Positions 1-6,089 of a DNA stretch of 15,304 nt are shown piece by piece (position 1 is the first letter of the stretch; every line of letters begins with the position of its first letter). The position numbers and the translations under genes were made by a program. The stretch spans positions 1-15,304 of the forward strand of contig JAFEAR010000035.1 of assembly GCA_018266335.1 (NCBI GenBank), in the 5' to 3' direction. Below the pieces are notes generated by a model. The model worked only from the letters and a program-made list of their open reading frames with translations. It searched no databases and was not told where the DNA came from. The DNA is from Bdellovibrionales bacterium. GTDB lineage: Bacteria; Bdellovibrionota; UBA2428.

Positions 1-1128
1 GGCATTACCGCCTTCCAGGAGCCCAAGAGCAAGAACGCTTCGATCACTCTGTCCGCGATGAGTTTTATTTTGGGCACGATGTTCCTGGGCATTACTTTTC
101 TCGCCGTAAAAGTGGGGGCGGTCCCCTCAGAGCACGAAACCGTTATTTCTCAGCTGGGCCGAGCTATTTTTGGCCGGGGCATGATCTACACTCTGCTCAT
201 TACCGCCACGACGGTCATTCTCGTCATGGCCGCGAATACCAGCTTCGCAGACTTTCCGCGCCTCTGTGCGCTTATCGCCGGCGATGGATTTCTTCCGCGT
301 CAGCTTACCTACCGCAGCAGCCGTCTCGTTTTTGGCTGGGGCATTTTTTGGCTGTCGGCTACGGCCGCGGCCCTCATCGTTATTTTTAATGCCCGCACAA
401 CGGCGCTCATTCCCCTTTACGCCATTGGCGTATTTATGAGTTTTACTCTGTCCCAAACGGGAATGGTGATTCACTGGATTAAGGATTCCAAGCTTCCCAA
501 GCCGGACAAACACTGGCTAGGAAAGCTCGTCATCAATGCGGTGGGAGCGGCGGCTTCCTTCGTGGTTATGCTTGTGGTGGCCTTCACCAAATTCTCGCAT
601 GGTGCCTGGATCACAGTTATTTTGATTCCCACTCTCGTTTCTATTTTTTACCGCATCCATGGCCACTATGGTCGCGTCTCCAAAGTCCTCGGCTTCAACG
701 AAAAGCTTTCGCCTCCCCAACCACACCCCATGAAGACTATTATTCTTCTGGATTACGTACACAAAGGAACTCACCGCATGTTGGAGTTCGCAAAATCCTT
801 GGGACATCCCTGGGTGGCAGTGCACGTAAACTACGACGAAGAAAAATCAAAGAAGGTCCGGGAAAAATGGAAGCTCGAGATTGGGGACGACACCAACCTC
901 ATTCTTATTTCTTCTCCCTATCGTTTGTTGGTGGAACCTGTACGTGATTTTATTTTGGCCGAACGCGACCGTTTGCCTCCCGACGGATTCGTACACGTCA
1001 TTACGGGACAGGTGGTTATCGAAGATCCCATCGCCCGCTTGCTTCATTCCCGAAATGCGCGCGGACTGCTGGACGAACTGCAATTCCACGAGCGTATTAT
1101 TGTGACCGCCGTTCCCTTCCAGCTCTGA
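1..1128 (+). CDS. KimA-like APC-superfamily potassium transporter, 5'-truncated
   Basis: The reading frame is open from base 1 without a start, so the N-terminal part lies outside the window; 375 residues remain against about 600 in KimA. I see about six hydrophobic membrane segments (visible residues roughly 18-37, 60-79, 110-130, 135-157, 173-195, 200-217), then a soluble C-terminal domain from about 243 (starting HPMKTIILLDYVHKG) resembling the cytosolic domain of Bacillus subtilis KimA (YdaO). The stretch AANTSFADFPRLCALIAGDG (77-96) and the later IPLYAIGVFMSFTLSQTGMV (137-156) are strongly KimA-like. KimA is a proton-coupled, high-affinity potassium importer of the inner membrane. The substrate-binding residues of the first helices are not visible, so transport of potassium rather than an amino acid is inferred from similarity. 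The gene ends 41 bases before speB, with no terminator seen between them. Confidence 0.82.
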   Translation, partial: GITAFQEPKSKNASITLSAMSFILGTMFLGITFLAVKVGAVPSEHETVISQLGRAIFGRGMIYTLLITATTVILVMAANTSFADFPRLCALIAGDGFLPRQLTYRSSRLVFGWGIFWLSATAAALIVIFNARTTALIPLYAIGVFMSFTLSQTGMVIHWIKDSKLPKPDKHWLGKLVINAVGAAASFVVMLVVAFTKFSHGAWITVILIPTLVSIFYRIHGHYGRVSKVLGFNEKLSPPQPHPMKTIILLDYVHKGTHRMLEFAKSLGHPWVAVHVNYDEEKSKKVREKWKLEIGDDTNLILISSPYRLLVEPVRDFILAERDRLPPDGFVHVITGQVVIEDPIARLLHSRNARGLLDELQFHERIIVTAVPFQL

Positions 1129-1144
1129 AACACTTTTAACTTGC

Positions 1145-1178
1145 GCTGCTCCCTGGTAGAGAAGGGAGCATGAGCAGC
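1145..1178 (+). promoter_or_regulatory. Hairpins enclosing the speB ribosome-binding site and start
   Basis: A perfect 7-bp inverted repeat, GCTCCCT (1148-1154) and AGGGAGC (1163-1169), has an 8-base loop and ends on the base before the speB ATG, so the purine-rich Shine-Dalgarno bases are inside the stem. A second, mutually exclusive pairing joins GCTGCTC (1145-1151) with GAGCAGC (1172-1178), covering the start codon region instead. Both are read directly from the sequence; a regulatory role is inference. Confidence 0.45.
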
Positions 1179-2060
1179 CATTCGAATGTATTTTTAGGTC
1201 TTCCTCCCGAATTAACGAATCCGGAAACGGCTAAAGTTGCCCTGATTCAAGCTCCGCTCGAAAACACCACCAGCTTTCAGCACGGTACGGCCCTGGGGCC
1301 CGCGGCGTTTATTGAGGCCAGCACGCAGGTAGAGCTTTACGACATCGAATCCGGTCTTGAGTTCTGCGATGTCGGTGCCGTCACTTTCGATAGCCCCAAC
1401 ATCAAGGGCCTCAAGAGCGAAAAGGCCCTCGAAATCATTCAGGCCGATGTCAAACGCGCCCTCGACATGAAGCTCTGGCCCATGACGATTGGGGGCGAAC
1501 ACACCATTTCGGTGGCTCCGCTGCGTGAAATTAAAAAACTTTATCCCGACGTCACGGTGCTACAAATCGACGCGCACGCCGACCTGCGGGAGACCTACGA
1601 AGGCAGTCCCTTTTCTCACGCTTGCGCGATGAAGCGTCTATGGGACATGGGCATTCCCGTCGTGGGAGTTGGAATTCGAAACTACTGCAAAGAAGAGGCG
1701 GCCTGGGTCAAGGAGCACAAGCCCACGCTCTTTCACGCACACGAAATTCATCGGCAGGGATTAGACCCCAAAAAAGTTTCTGCTGCTCTCGGTAAAAACG
1801 TCTACATCACGGTGGATATCGACGGATTCGACCCCTCAGAAGTTCCCGGAACCGGCACACCTGAACCCGGCGGCATTTTTTGGTGGCAAGCGATCGATAT
1901 GTTCCGCCATATTTTCAAGCACCACAACGTAGTGGGCGTGGACATCAACGAAATCATGCCCATCAAGAGTTCTTCACGCACAGAATTTTTCGCGGCCAAA
2001 CTTGCCTACCAAATGATCGGCATGAAGTTTTTCACCGATCAAGTTTGCAAGAACGCTTAA
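1170..2060 (+). CDS. speB: Agmatinase (ureohydrolase family)
   Basis: This 296-residue protein has the complete metal-binding signature of the arginase/agmatinase family: GGEH with H111, DAHADLR with D134, H136 and D138, and DIDGFDP with D216 and D218. These ligate the two manganese ions that activate water for cleavage of the guanidino group. The GTGTPEPGG segment (227-235) that follows is typical of agmatinases. The enzyme would convert agmatine to putrescine and urea in the cytoplasm, in polyamine synthesis. The ATG at 1170 is preceded by AAGGGAG at unusually short spacing and inside a hairpin. No arginine decarboxylase or other polyamine gene is next to it. Specificity for agmatine rather than another guanidino compound (formiminoglutamate, guanidinobutyrate) is probable but not proven by motifs. 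It converges with the leucine operon 9 bases downstream. Confidence 0.9.
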   Translation: MSSHSNVFLGLPPELTNPETAKVALIQAPLENTTSFQHGTALGPAAFIEASTQVELYDIESGLEFCDVGAVTFDSPNIKGLKSEKALEIIQADVKRALDMKLWPMTIGGEHTISVAPLREIKKLYPDVTVLQIDAHADLRETYEGSPFSHACAMKRLWDMGIPVVGVGIRNYCKEEAAWVKEHKPTLFHAHEIHRQGLDPKKVSAALGKNVYITVDIDGFDPSEVPGTGTPEPGGIFWWQAIDMFRHIFKHHNVVGVDINEIMPIKSSSRTEFFAAKLAYQMIGMKFFTDQVCKNA

Positions 2061-2094
2061 ACTAAAAACTCAAACCGGCACAACGCCGTGCCGG
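2061..2094 (-). terminator. Intrinsic terminator of the leucine-degradation operon
   Basis: On the minus strand a 7-bp GC-rich stem, CCGGCAC (2094-2088) pairing with GTGCCGG (2081-2075) around a 6-base loop, is followed by TTTGAGTTTTTAGTTT. The stem forms from the last codons of the carboxyltransferase gene and its TGA stop lies in the T-rich tail. For the converging speB gene the same hairpin lacks a T-tract, so it looks directional. Confidence 0.6.
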
Positions 2095-3596
2095 CGCGGG
2101 AAATAAGCAATTTCTTTGCTGGAGTAAAAGTCAAAGCGACGAATGAGTTCTTCGCGCAGCTGTTTGCTTTGGATAACGGCATCTACCACTAACTCCGAAG
2201 CCAAGATCTGAATATCGATGTCTTTGGAGTACTCCGCTTTTTTCTCGGCAATGAAAGCGGCCCGTTGATCGACCGGCAGTTCCTGAATTTTGTTATAGTA
2301 AACCGCATTCACGGCGGGGTCGGGGCCCATCACCGCAATTTCCGCCGAAGGTAGCGCAATTGTACAGTCGGGATCGAATCCGGGTCCACACATCGCATAA
2401 AGGCCCGCTCCGAAAGCCTTGCGAATAATTACCGAAATTTTAGGCACGGTCGCTTCCGACATTGCGTACACCATCTTCGCTCCGTGGCGAATAATGCCCT
2501 GTTTCTCCACTGCCGAACCAATCATAAATCCGGGAACATCCGACAAGAAGAGCAGGGGTATGCGGAAGGCGTCGCACAGAAATACAAAGCGCGCAGCCTT
2601 GTCCGCAGAGTCTACGAACAGCACGCCGCCCTTCATTTTTGGCTGGTTCGCGACGATCCCCACCGTCCGACCACCAATGCGCGCAAGGCCCGTGAGAATT
2701 TCGCGTGCAAACAACTTTTTCATTTCGAACCAAGAATCTGCATCGATCAGGCCCTCGATGACTTTCATCATGTCGTAGGCCTGCGCAGCATTGGTGGGCA
2801 GAATTTTTTCTAAATCTAACTCCACCATCGGCGCTACGGCCGGAGCTGCGCTCTGCGTTGCCGAACAGTTTTGCGGCAGATAGGAAAGGTAAGCACGCGC
2901 CTTAGCAATGGCCTCGTCTTCGTTCGTGGCCAGCACATCGCCCACACCACTGGTAGAACAATGCATTCTGGCTCCACCCATTTCTTCGAGGGTTACTTTT
3001 TCGCCAATCACGGATTCCGCCATGCGGGGACTTCCTAGATACATCGAGGCATTGCCCTCGACCATGATGATCACATCGCAGAAAGCAGGAATGTAGGCGC
3101 CGCCTGCAGCGGAAGGCCCAAAGAGCAAGCAAATTTGGGGAACGTGGCCGGAAAGCCGGCACTGCAAATTGAAAATCTTTCCAGCGCCCCGAGCCCCTGG
3201 AAACATTTGCACTTGATCCGTGATGCGCGCGCCGGCGGAATCGATCAAATAGAAAACCGGAATGTGGTGACGTCCCGCCTGCTCCAACATTCGAATCATT
3301 TTTTCAACCGTGCGCGCGCCCCAGGATCCGGCCTTGACCGTGGAATCGTTGGCCACGATGGCCACGCTACGACCGTTCACTTTTGCAAAACCCGTGATCA
3401 CTCCATCGGCCGGAAGTTCAGGGTCCACGCTATTCGCGAGCAACCCATCTTCGACAAAGGAGCCGGCATCAATGAGTTTTTCAATTCGCTCGCGGGCAAA
3501 ATACTTGCCCACTTCTTTGTTCTTGTCGTGGTACTTCTGGGCTCCGCCCTTAAGCACGCGGGACGTGAGCTGTTGCAAATCTTGATTTGTTTTCAT
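2070..3596 (-). CDS. Acyl-CoA carboxylase carboxyltransferase (beta) subunit
   Basis: This 508-residue cytoplasmic protein has the two-lobed crotonase-like fold of biotin-dependent carboxyltransferases. The N-lobe has PADGVITGF (62-70), VANDSTVKAGSWGARTVEKM (81-100) and the oxyanion-hole stretch GPSAAGGAYIPAFCD (160-174). The C-lobe has LSDVPGFMIGSAVEKQGI (351-368) and RKAFGAGLYAMCGPGFDPD (392-410). It transfers carboxyl from carboxybiotin to an acyl-CoA. The sequence looks closer to propionyl-CoA carboxylase/YngE-type subunits than to classical mitochondrial-type MccB. The neighbouring HMG-CoA lyase and methylglutaconyl-CoA hydratase make 3-methylcrotonyl-CoA the likeliest substrate, with propionyl-CoA the main alternative. 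The start has GAGGT (3608-3604) seven bases upstream and lies 13 bases after the hydratase stop. It is the last gene of the operon. Confidence 0.88.
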   Translation of the reverse strand: MKTNQDLQQLTSRVLKGGAQKYHDKNKEVGKYFARERIEKLIDAGSFVEDGLLANSVDPELPADGVITGFAKVNGRSVAIVANDSTVKAGSWGARTVEKMIRMLEQAGRHHIPVFYLIDSAGARITDQVQMFPGARGAGKIFNLQCRLSGHVPQICLLFGPSAAGGAYIPAFCDVIIMVEGNASMYLGSPRMAESVIGEKVTLEEMGGARMHCSTSGVGDVLATNEDEAIAKARAYLSYLPQNCSATQSAAPAVAPMVELDLEKILPTNAAQAYDMMKVIEGLIDADSWFEMKKLFAREILTGLARIGGRTVGIVANQPKMKGGVLFVDSADKAARFVFLCDAFRIPLLFLSDVPGFMIGSAVEKQGIIRHGAKMVYAMSEATVPKISVIIRKAFGAGLYAMCGPGFDPDCTIALPSAEIAVMGPDPAVNAVYYNKIQELPVDQRAAFIAEKKAEYSKDIDIQILASELVVDAVIQSKQLREELIRRFDFYSSKEIAYFPRRHGVVPV

Positions 3597-3603
3597 TGGC
3601 TAG

Positions 3604-3608
3604 ACCTC
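3604..3608 (-). promoter_or_regulatory. Shine-Dalgarno of the carboxyltransferase gene
   Basis: GAGGT on the minus strand sits seven bases before the ATG at 3596, in the 13-base gap after the hydratase stop codon. It fixes the start choice and gives this gene its own ribosome entry within the operon. Confidence 0.6.
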
Positions 3609-3609
3609 A

Positions 3610-4392
3610 CTATTTGCCCTTATAAATGGGCGGGCGTTTTTCCGAAAAGGCCGCGAGCCCCTCTAAACGATCTTCCGTAGGAATCACCCGCTCGTAACAC
3701 TTACGCTCTACATCCAGAGCCTGCGCCAAGGGCAAAGAACATCCCTCATCGATGGCTTGCTTGGCCGCCGCAATGGCCACCGGCCCCGCCAGCGACACAT
3801 CGCGGGCGCAATCGAAAACAAATTGCAGAGGTTTTTCTTGGCATCGCGAAACCAGTCCCCATTCGGCGGCCAGTTTTCCGTTCACTCTCTGGGCCAAATA
3901 AATCATTTCTTTGGCCTTCGTTGGGCCCACGAGTCGCGACAGACGCTGGGTTCCACCCGCCCCAGGAATAATTGCTAGCCGAGTTTCGGTAAGCCCCATC
4001 GTCGCCTGCGGTGAGCAAACCCGGAGATCACACGCCAGGGCCAATTCAAACCCCCCACCAAAGGCAGCGCCCTCGAGAACCGCAAAGGTAGGCACCGGCA
4101 GACCGGAAATTCCGTCCATCAGTTCGCGTTGTTTCGCGAGAATTTCAGCCACCTGGACGTTGTTCATCCGCATGCGTTCGGACAGGTCAGCCCCCACGCA
4201 AAACGCCTTTTCACTCGAAGAATTAAACGCAACCGAGCGGATCCGGTGATTTTGGGCATCGTCATGGATCTTTTTGTTGAGCGCAATCAGCTCGTCCACC
4301 AAGGCTCGGGAAAGAGCATTGAGTTTTTCCGGACGATTAAGAGTCACCACGCGCAGTCCGTGCGCTTCATCTTTAACCGTTAGCAAACTCAT
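3610..4392 (-). CDS. Methylglutaconyl-CoA hydratase (enoyl-CoA hydratase family)
   Basis: This 260-residue crotonase-family enzyme has the CoA/oxyanion segments AFCVGADLSERMRM (63-76) and GAAFGGGFELALACDLRV (108-125). The two catalytic glutamates, E116 and E136, show the 20-residue spacing of enoyl-CoA hydratases, the second within GLTETRLAIIPGAGGTQR. The GADLSERMRM, TRLAIIPGAGG and C-terminal IPTEDRLEGLAAFSEKRPP stretches closely resemble human AUH and bacterial LiuC/YngF, which hydrate 3-methylglutaconyl-CoA to HMG-CoA in leucine breakdown. The next enzyme in the pathway, HMG-CoA lyase, is the adjacent gene. The ATG overlaps the lyase stop as ATGA (4 bases), indicating translational coupling. 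Family is certain; the specific substrate rests on the AUH-like motifs and on context. Confidence 0.88.
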   Translation of the reverse strand: MSLLTVKDEAHGLRVVTLNRPEKLNALSRALVDELIALNKKIHDDAQNHRIRSVAFNSSSEKAFCVGADLSERMRMNNVQVAEILAKQRELMDGISGLPVPTFAVLEGAAFGGGFELALACDLRVCSPQATMGLTETRLAIIPGAGGTQRLSRLVGPTKAKEMIYLAQRVNGKLAAEWGLVSRCQEKPLQFVFDCARDVSLAGPVAIAAAKQAIDEGCSLPLAQALDVERKCYERVIPTEDRLEGLAAFSEKRPPIYKGK

Positions 4393-5303
4393 CGCGGGAG
4401 TCTCGGAATCGTTTTAAGTACACGGGAGGGCATGCTTTTTCCAAGCAGGTCTTCGCAAAGGTAAGCCACTTGTCCGACTTTTTGCAGATCGACCGATTTT
4501 AACTGTCCCATAGAGTTCAACATGTACACCAAGTCCTCTGTGGCCAAGTTGCCCGAGGCGCCGGGAGCATAGGGACACCCCCCCAATCCGCCCACGCTCG
4601 AATCAAACCGTGCCAGCCCGAAATTCATGGATTCGAGAATATTTGCCAGCGCCAGTCCGCGAGTATCGTGCAAATGCAGCGCGAATTTTTTGGGCGAGTG
4701 CTTCTTGGTTACCCGCGTCAGAACTTTTCGCATCGAGAGCGGATTGGCGTGTCCCGTTGTATCGCTGAGGGCAATTTCCGAGGCGCCAATGTCCACAAGT
4801 TTGTCTACGAGCGTTCCAACTTGTTTGGGGTCAATAACTCCCTCATAGGGACAGTAAACGAGCGTCGACAAATAAACGCGGCTCTTTAATCCGCTTTTCT
4901 TAGCGAGCCTTAGCAGTCCGGCCATTTCCTTGAGAATGTGGGATTGGGAACGATTCACGTTCTTGTGACAAAAAGTATCGGAGGTCGCGATAAAAAAGCT
5001 CGCGCCATCCACGCCGTGCTCCGCCGCTTGCCGTAATCCGTATTCATTGGGAATAAAGGCCCAGAAGCGCGCCTGCTTGCGTTCACGCGTCGACAGTTCA
5101 CTCTGTAGCTTTTTAAGCACGAGTGACGTGTCTTTTAACTGAGGAACCCATTCGGCTTTAACGAAGGAACCCACTTCGATGTCGCTGATTCCGGCAGCCA
5201 ACAAACCCCGAACGATTCGGGTGCGTTCTTCGACCGAAAGAATTTTGGCCTCGCTCTGGAGACCATCGCGAGGACCTACTTCAAAGAGTGTCGCCGATTT
5301 CAT
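4389..5303 (-). CDS. mvaB: Hydroxymethylglutaryl-CoA lyase
   Basis: This 304-residue TIM-barrel enzyme of the DRE-TIM metallolyase family opens with EVGPRDGLQ (R12, D13). It carries SDTTGHANP (D181), ALHLHDTRG (H210, H212) and the HMG-CoA lyase signature SVGGLGGCPYAPGASGN (236-252) with catalytic C243 and metal ligand N252. The D181-H210-H212-C243-N252 spacing equals that of human HMGCL residues D204-H233-H235-C266-N275. It cleaves HMG-CoA to acetoacetate and acetyl-CoA, the last step of leucine degradation. The start overlaps the biotin carrier stop by four bases and has no convincing ribosome-binding site of its own, so it is probably translated by coupling. The gene corresponds to yngG/liuE. 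Confidence 0.93.
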   Translation of the reverse strand: MKSATLFEVGPRDGLQSEAKILSVEERTRIVRGLLAAGISDIEVGSFVKAEWVPQLKDTSLVLKKLQSELSTRERKQARFWAFIPNEYGLRQAAEHGVDGASFFIATSDTFCHKNVNRSQSHILKEMAGLLRLAKKSGLKSRVYLSTLVYCPYEGVIDPKQVGTLVDKLVDIGASEIALSDTTGHANPLSMRKVLTRVTKKHSPKKFALHLHDTRGLALANILESMNFGLARFDSSVGGLGGCPYAPGASGNLATEDLVYMLNSMGQLKSVDLQKVGQVAYLCEDLLGKSMPSRVLKTIPRLPR

Positions 5304-5512
5304 CCGAGAATAAGGAGGACCTGGCCCTCCTGAACAAAATCGTCCTGGTTGACGCGAACTTCTTTAACCGTACCGGAAGCCGTCGAGGGAACCATCATTT
5401 CCATTTTCATGCTTTCGAGGGCCACAATGTCTTGGTCCACTTGTACTTGTTCGCCGACTTTCACCAGCACCCGCAAGACGGTGCCCGTCATGTTCGAAAC
5501 AACTTCTCTCAT
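5300..5512 (-). CDS. Stand-alone biotin carboxyl carrier (BLAP/YngHB-like)
   Basis: This 70-residue protein is a bare biotinyl/lipoyl attachment domain: two beta-sheet halves around the hairpin ALESMKMEM, where K36 is the expected biotinylated lysine. It has no proline/alanine linker and no fused biotin carboxylase, which matches the small stand-alone carriers of the B. subtilis YngHB and mycobacterial TB7.3 type. It would carry carboxyl groups from a biotin carboxylase to the carboxyltransferase encoded three genes downstream. The start at 5512 is chosen because GGAGG (5523-5519) lies six bases upstream; a longer in-frame start at 5566 would add 18 residues unlike the family. The ATG overlaps the upstream stop as TAATG. 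No biotin carboxylase gene is present in the window. Confidence 0.88.
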   Translation of the reverse strand: MREVVSNMTGTVLRVLVKVGEQVQVDQDIVALESMKMEMMVPSTASGTVKEVRVNQDDFVQEGQVLLILG

Positions 5513-5991
5513 TACCAACCTCCGCCCATCTCGAAGTGATAGCGCAAGGTCAAAAAAACCGTCCACACATTGTTATCGGTCGAGAAAATCTCGTGGTACC
5601 GCGCTTCCATGCCCACCGAAAACTCTTTGGCCAATTTGAAGTCGCCCGTAACACCCGCGTTCAAACCAAACTTAGTACTAACTACCGGGAGTTTATAGAA
5701 ACCCGCGCCGGCCATTACACCTAATTTGAATTCCTCATAATTTACCGGGTAAATCACGACCGCCGGGCTCGAGGAGAAGTAGGTACCGCCGTCGAAAGGA
5801 GCCGTAGTGAAATCAATTTGAAAGGCCGCCAAACCACTCGGATCACTGCCGAGGTGTACGCCATAACCAATTTTTGAATCCGAATCGGAGCCCACGGCAC
5901 CGACGTGTCCACCCACGTAGAATTCTTGGGCAAAAGCCGTACCGGAACAGCCAGCGGCCAAAAGAACGAGCGATTTGATCAGAGCTTTCAT
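5512..5991 (-). CDS. Small outer-membrane beta-barrel protein, function unknown
   Basis: The 159-residue product begins with a signal peptide (MKALIKS, hydrophobic core, probable cleavage AFA|QE after residue 21). Alternating hydrophobic/polar strands rich in Gly, Tyr and Phe follow, as in 8-strand-like outer-membrane barrels. The last strand, TVFLTLRYHF (144-153), has the usual aromatic beta-signal, but the protein continues with an atypical tail, EMGGGW. The start at 5991 has AAGGAG six bases upstream; an in-frame ATG at 6024 lacks this. It is the first gene of the leucine-degradation operon and is coupled to the biotin carrier gene. I do not recognise a specific family; a role in uptake or in envelope remodelling would be a guess. 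C15 after LLAAG resembles a weak lipobox, but the SPase I site looks better. Confidence 0.72.
   Translation of the reverse strand: MKALIKSLVLLAAGCSGTAFAQEFYVGGHVGAVGSDSDSKIGYGVHLGSDPSGLAAFQIDFTTAPFDGGTYFSSSPAVVIYPVNYEEFKLGVMAGAGFYKLPVVSTKFGLNAGVTGDFKLAKEFSVGMEARYHEIFSTDNNVWTVFLTLRYHFEMGGGW
5519..5523 (-). promoter_or_regulatory. Shine-Dalgarno of the biotin carrier gene, inside the upstream ORF
   Basis: GGAGG on the minus strand lies six bases before the ATG at 5512. It is formed by the Gly-Gly codons of the outer-membrane protein's last residues, so upstream translation passes over it. This decides the start of the biotin carrier gene. Confidence 0.65.
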
Positions 5992-6033
5992 GTGACTCTC
6001 CTTGTTAAAAAACGGGGGGAACATGGAACCTTA

Positions 6034-6062
6034 TTTGTAGAGTGAATTTTGGAGGTTGTCGA
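6034..6062 (-). promoter_or_regulatory. Promoter candidate for the leucine-degradation operon
   Basis: On the minus strand TCGACA (6062-6057; 5 of 6 to TTGACA) and TACAAA (6039-6034; 4 of 6 to TATAAT) are 17 bases apart. Transcription would start near 6027, giving a leader of about 36 bases before the ATG at 5991. Predicted by eye only. Confidence 0.45.
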
Positions 6063-6083
6063 TTCTGGAGAGGGGTTTAAAAT
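6056..6083 (+). promoter_or_regulatory. Promoter candidate for plsB
   Basis: TTGTCG (6056-6061) and TAAAAT (6078-6083; 5 of 6 to consensus) are separated by 16 bases. The -35 element overlaps that of the divergent operon promoter. The predicted transcription start falls at about 6090, the GTG itself, so a leaderless or very short-leader transcript is possible. Predicted by eye only. Confidence 0.35.
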
Positions 6084-6089
6084 AGGGCC

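Noticed and set aside
3135..3680. 181-codon plus-strand frame across the carboxyltransferase and hydratase genes
   Set aside because: Opposite strand to two conserved enzymes, no family resemblance and no ribosome-binding site.
2070..5512. Sodium-pumping decarboxylase (carboxyltransferase plus small biotin carrier)
   Set aside because: There is no membrane beta subunit, and the carrier lacks the Pro/Ala linker of those complexes; the lyase and hydratase neighbours fit leucine degradation instead.
5513..5566. Longer N-terminus for the biotin carrier starting at 5566
   Set aside because: The extra 18 residues overlap the barrel gene, are not family-like, and the start at 5512 has GGAGG at ideal spacing.
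5938..5960. Possible lipobox (LLAAGC) in the small outer-membrane protein
   Set aside because: The -3 position is Ala rather than Leu, and a good signal peptidase I site AFA|Q follows six residues later in a beta-barrel-like protein.
5992..6024. Earlier ATG at 6024 for the small outer-membrane protein
   Set aside because: It would place eleven polar residues before the signal peptide; the ATG at 5991 has AAGGAG six bases upstream.
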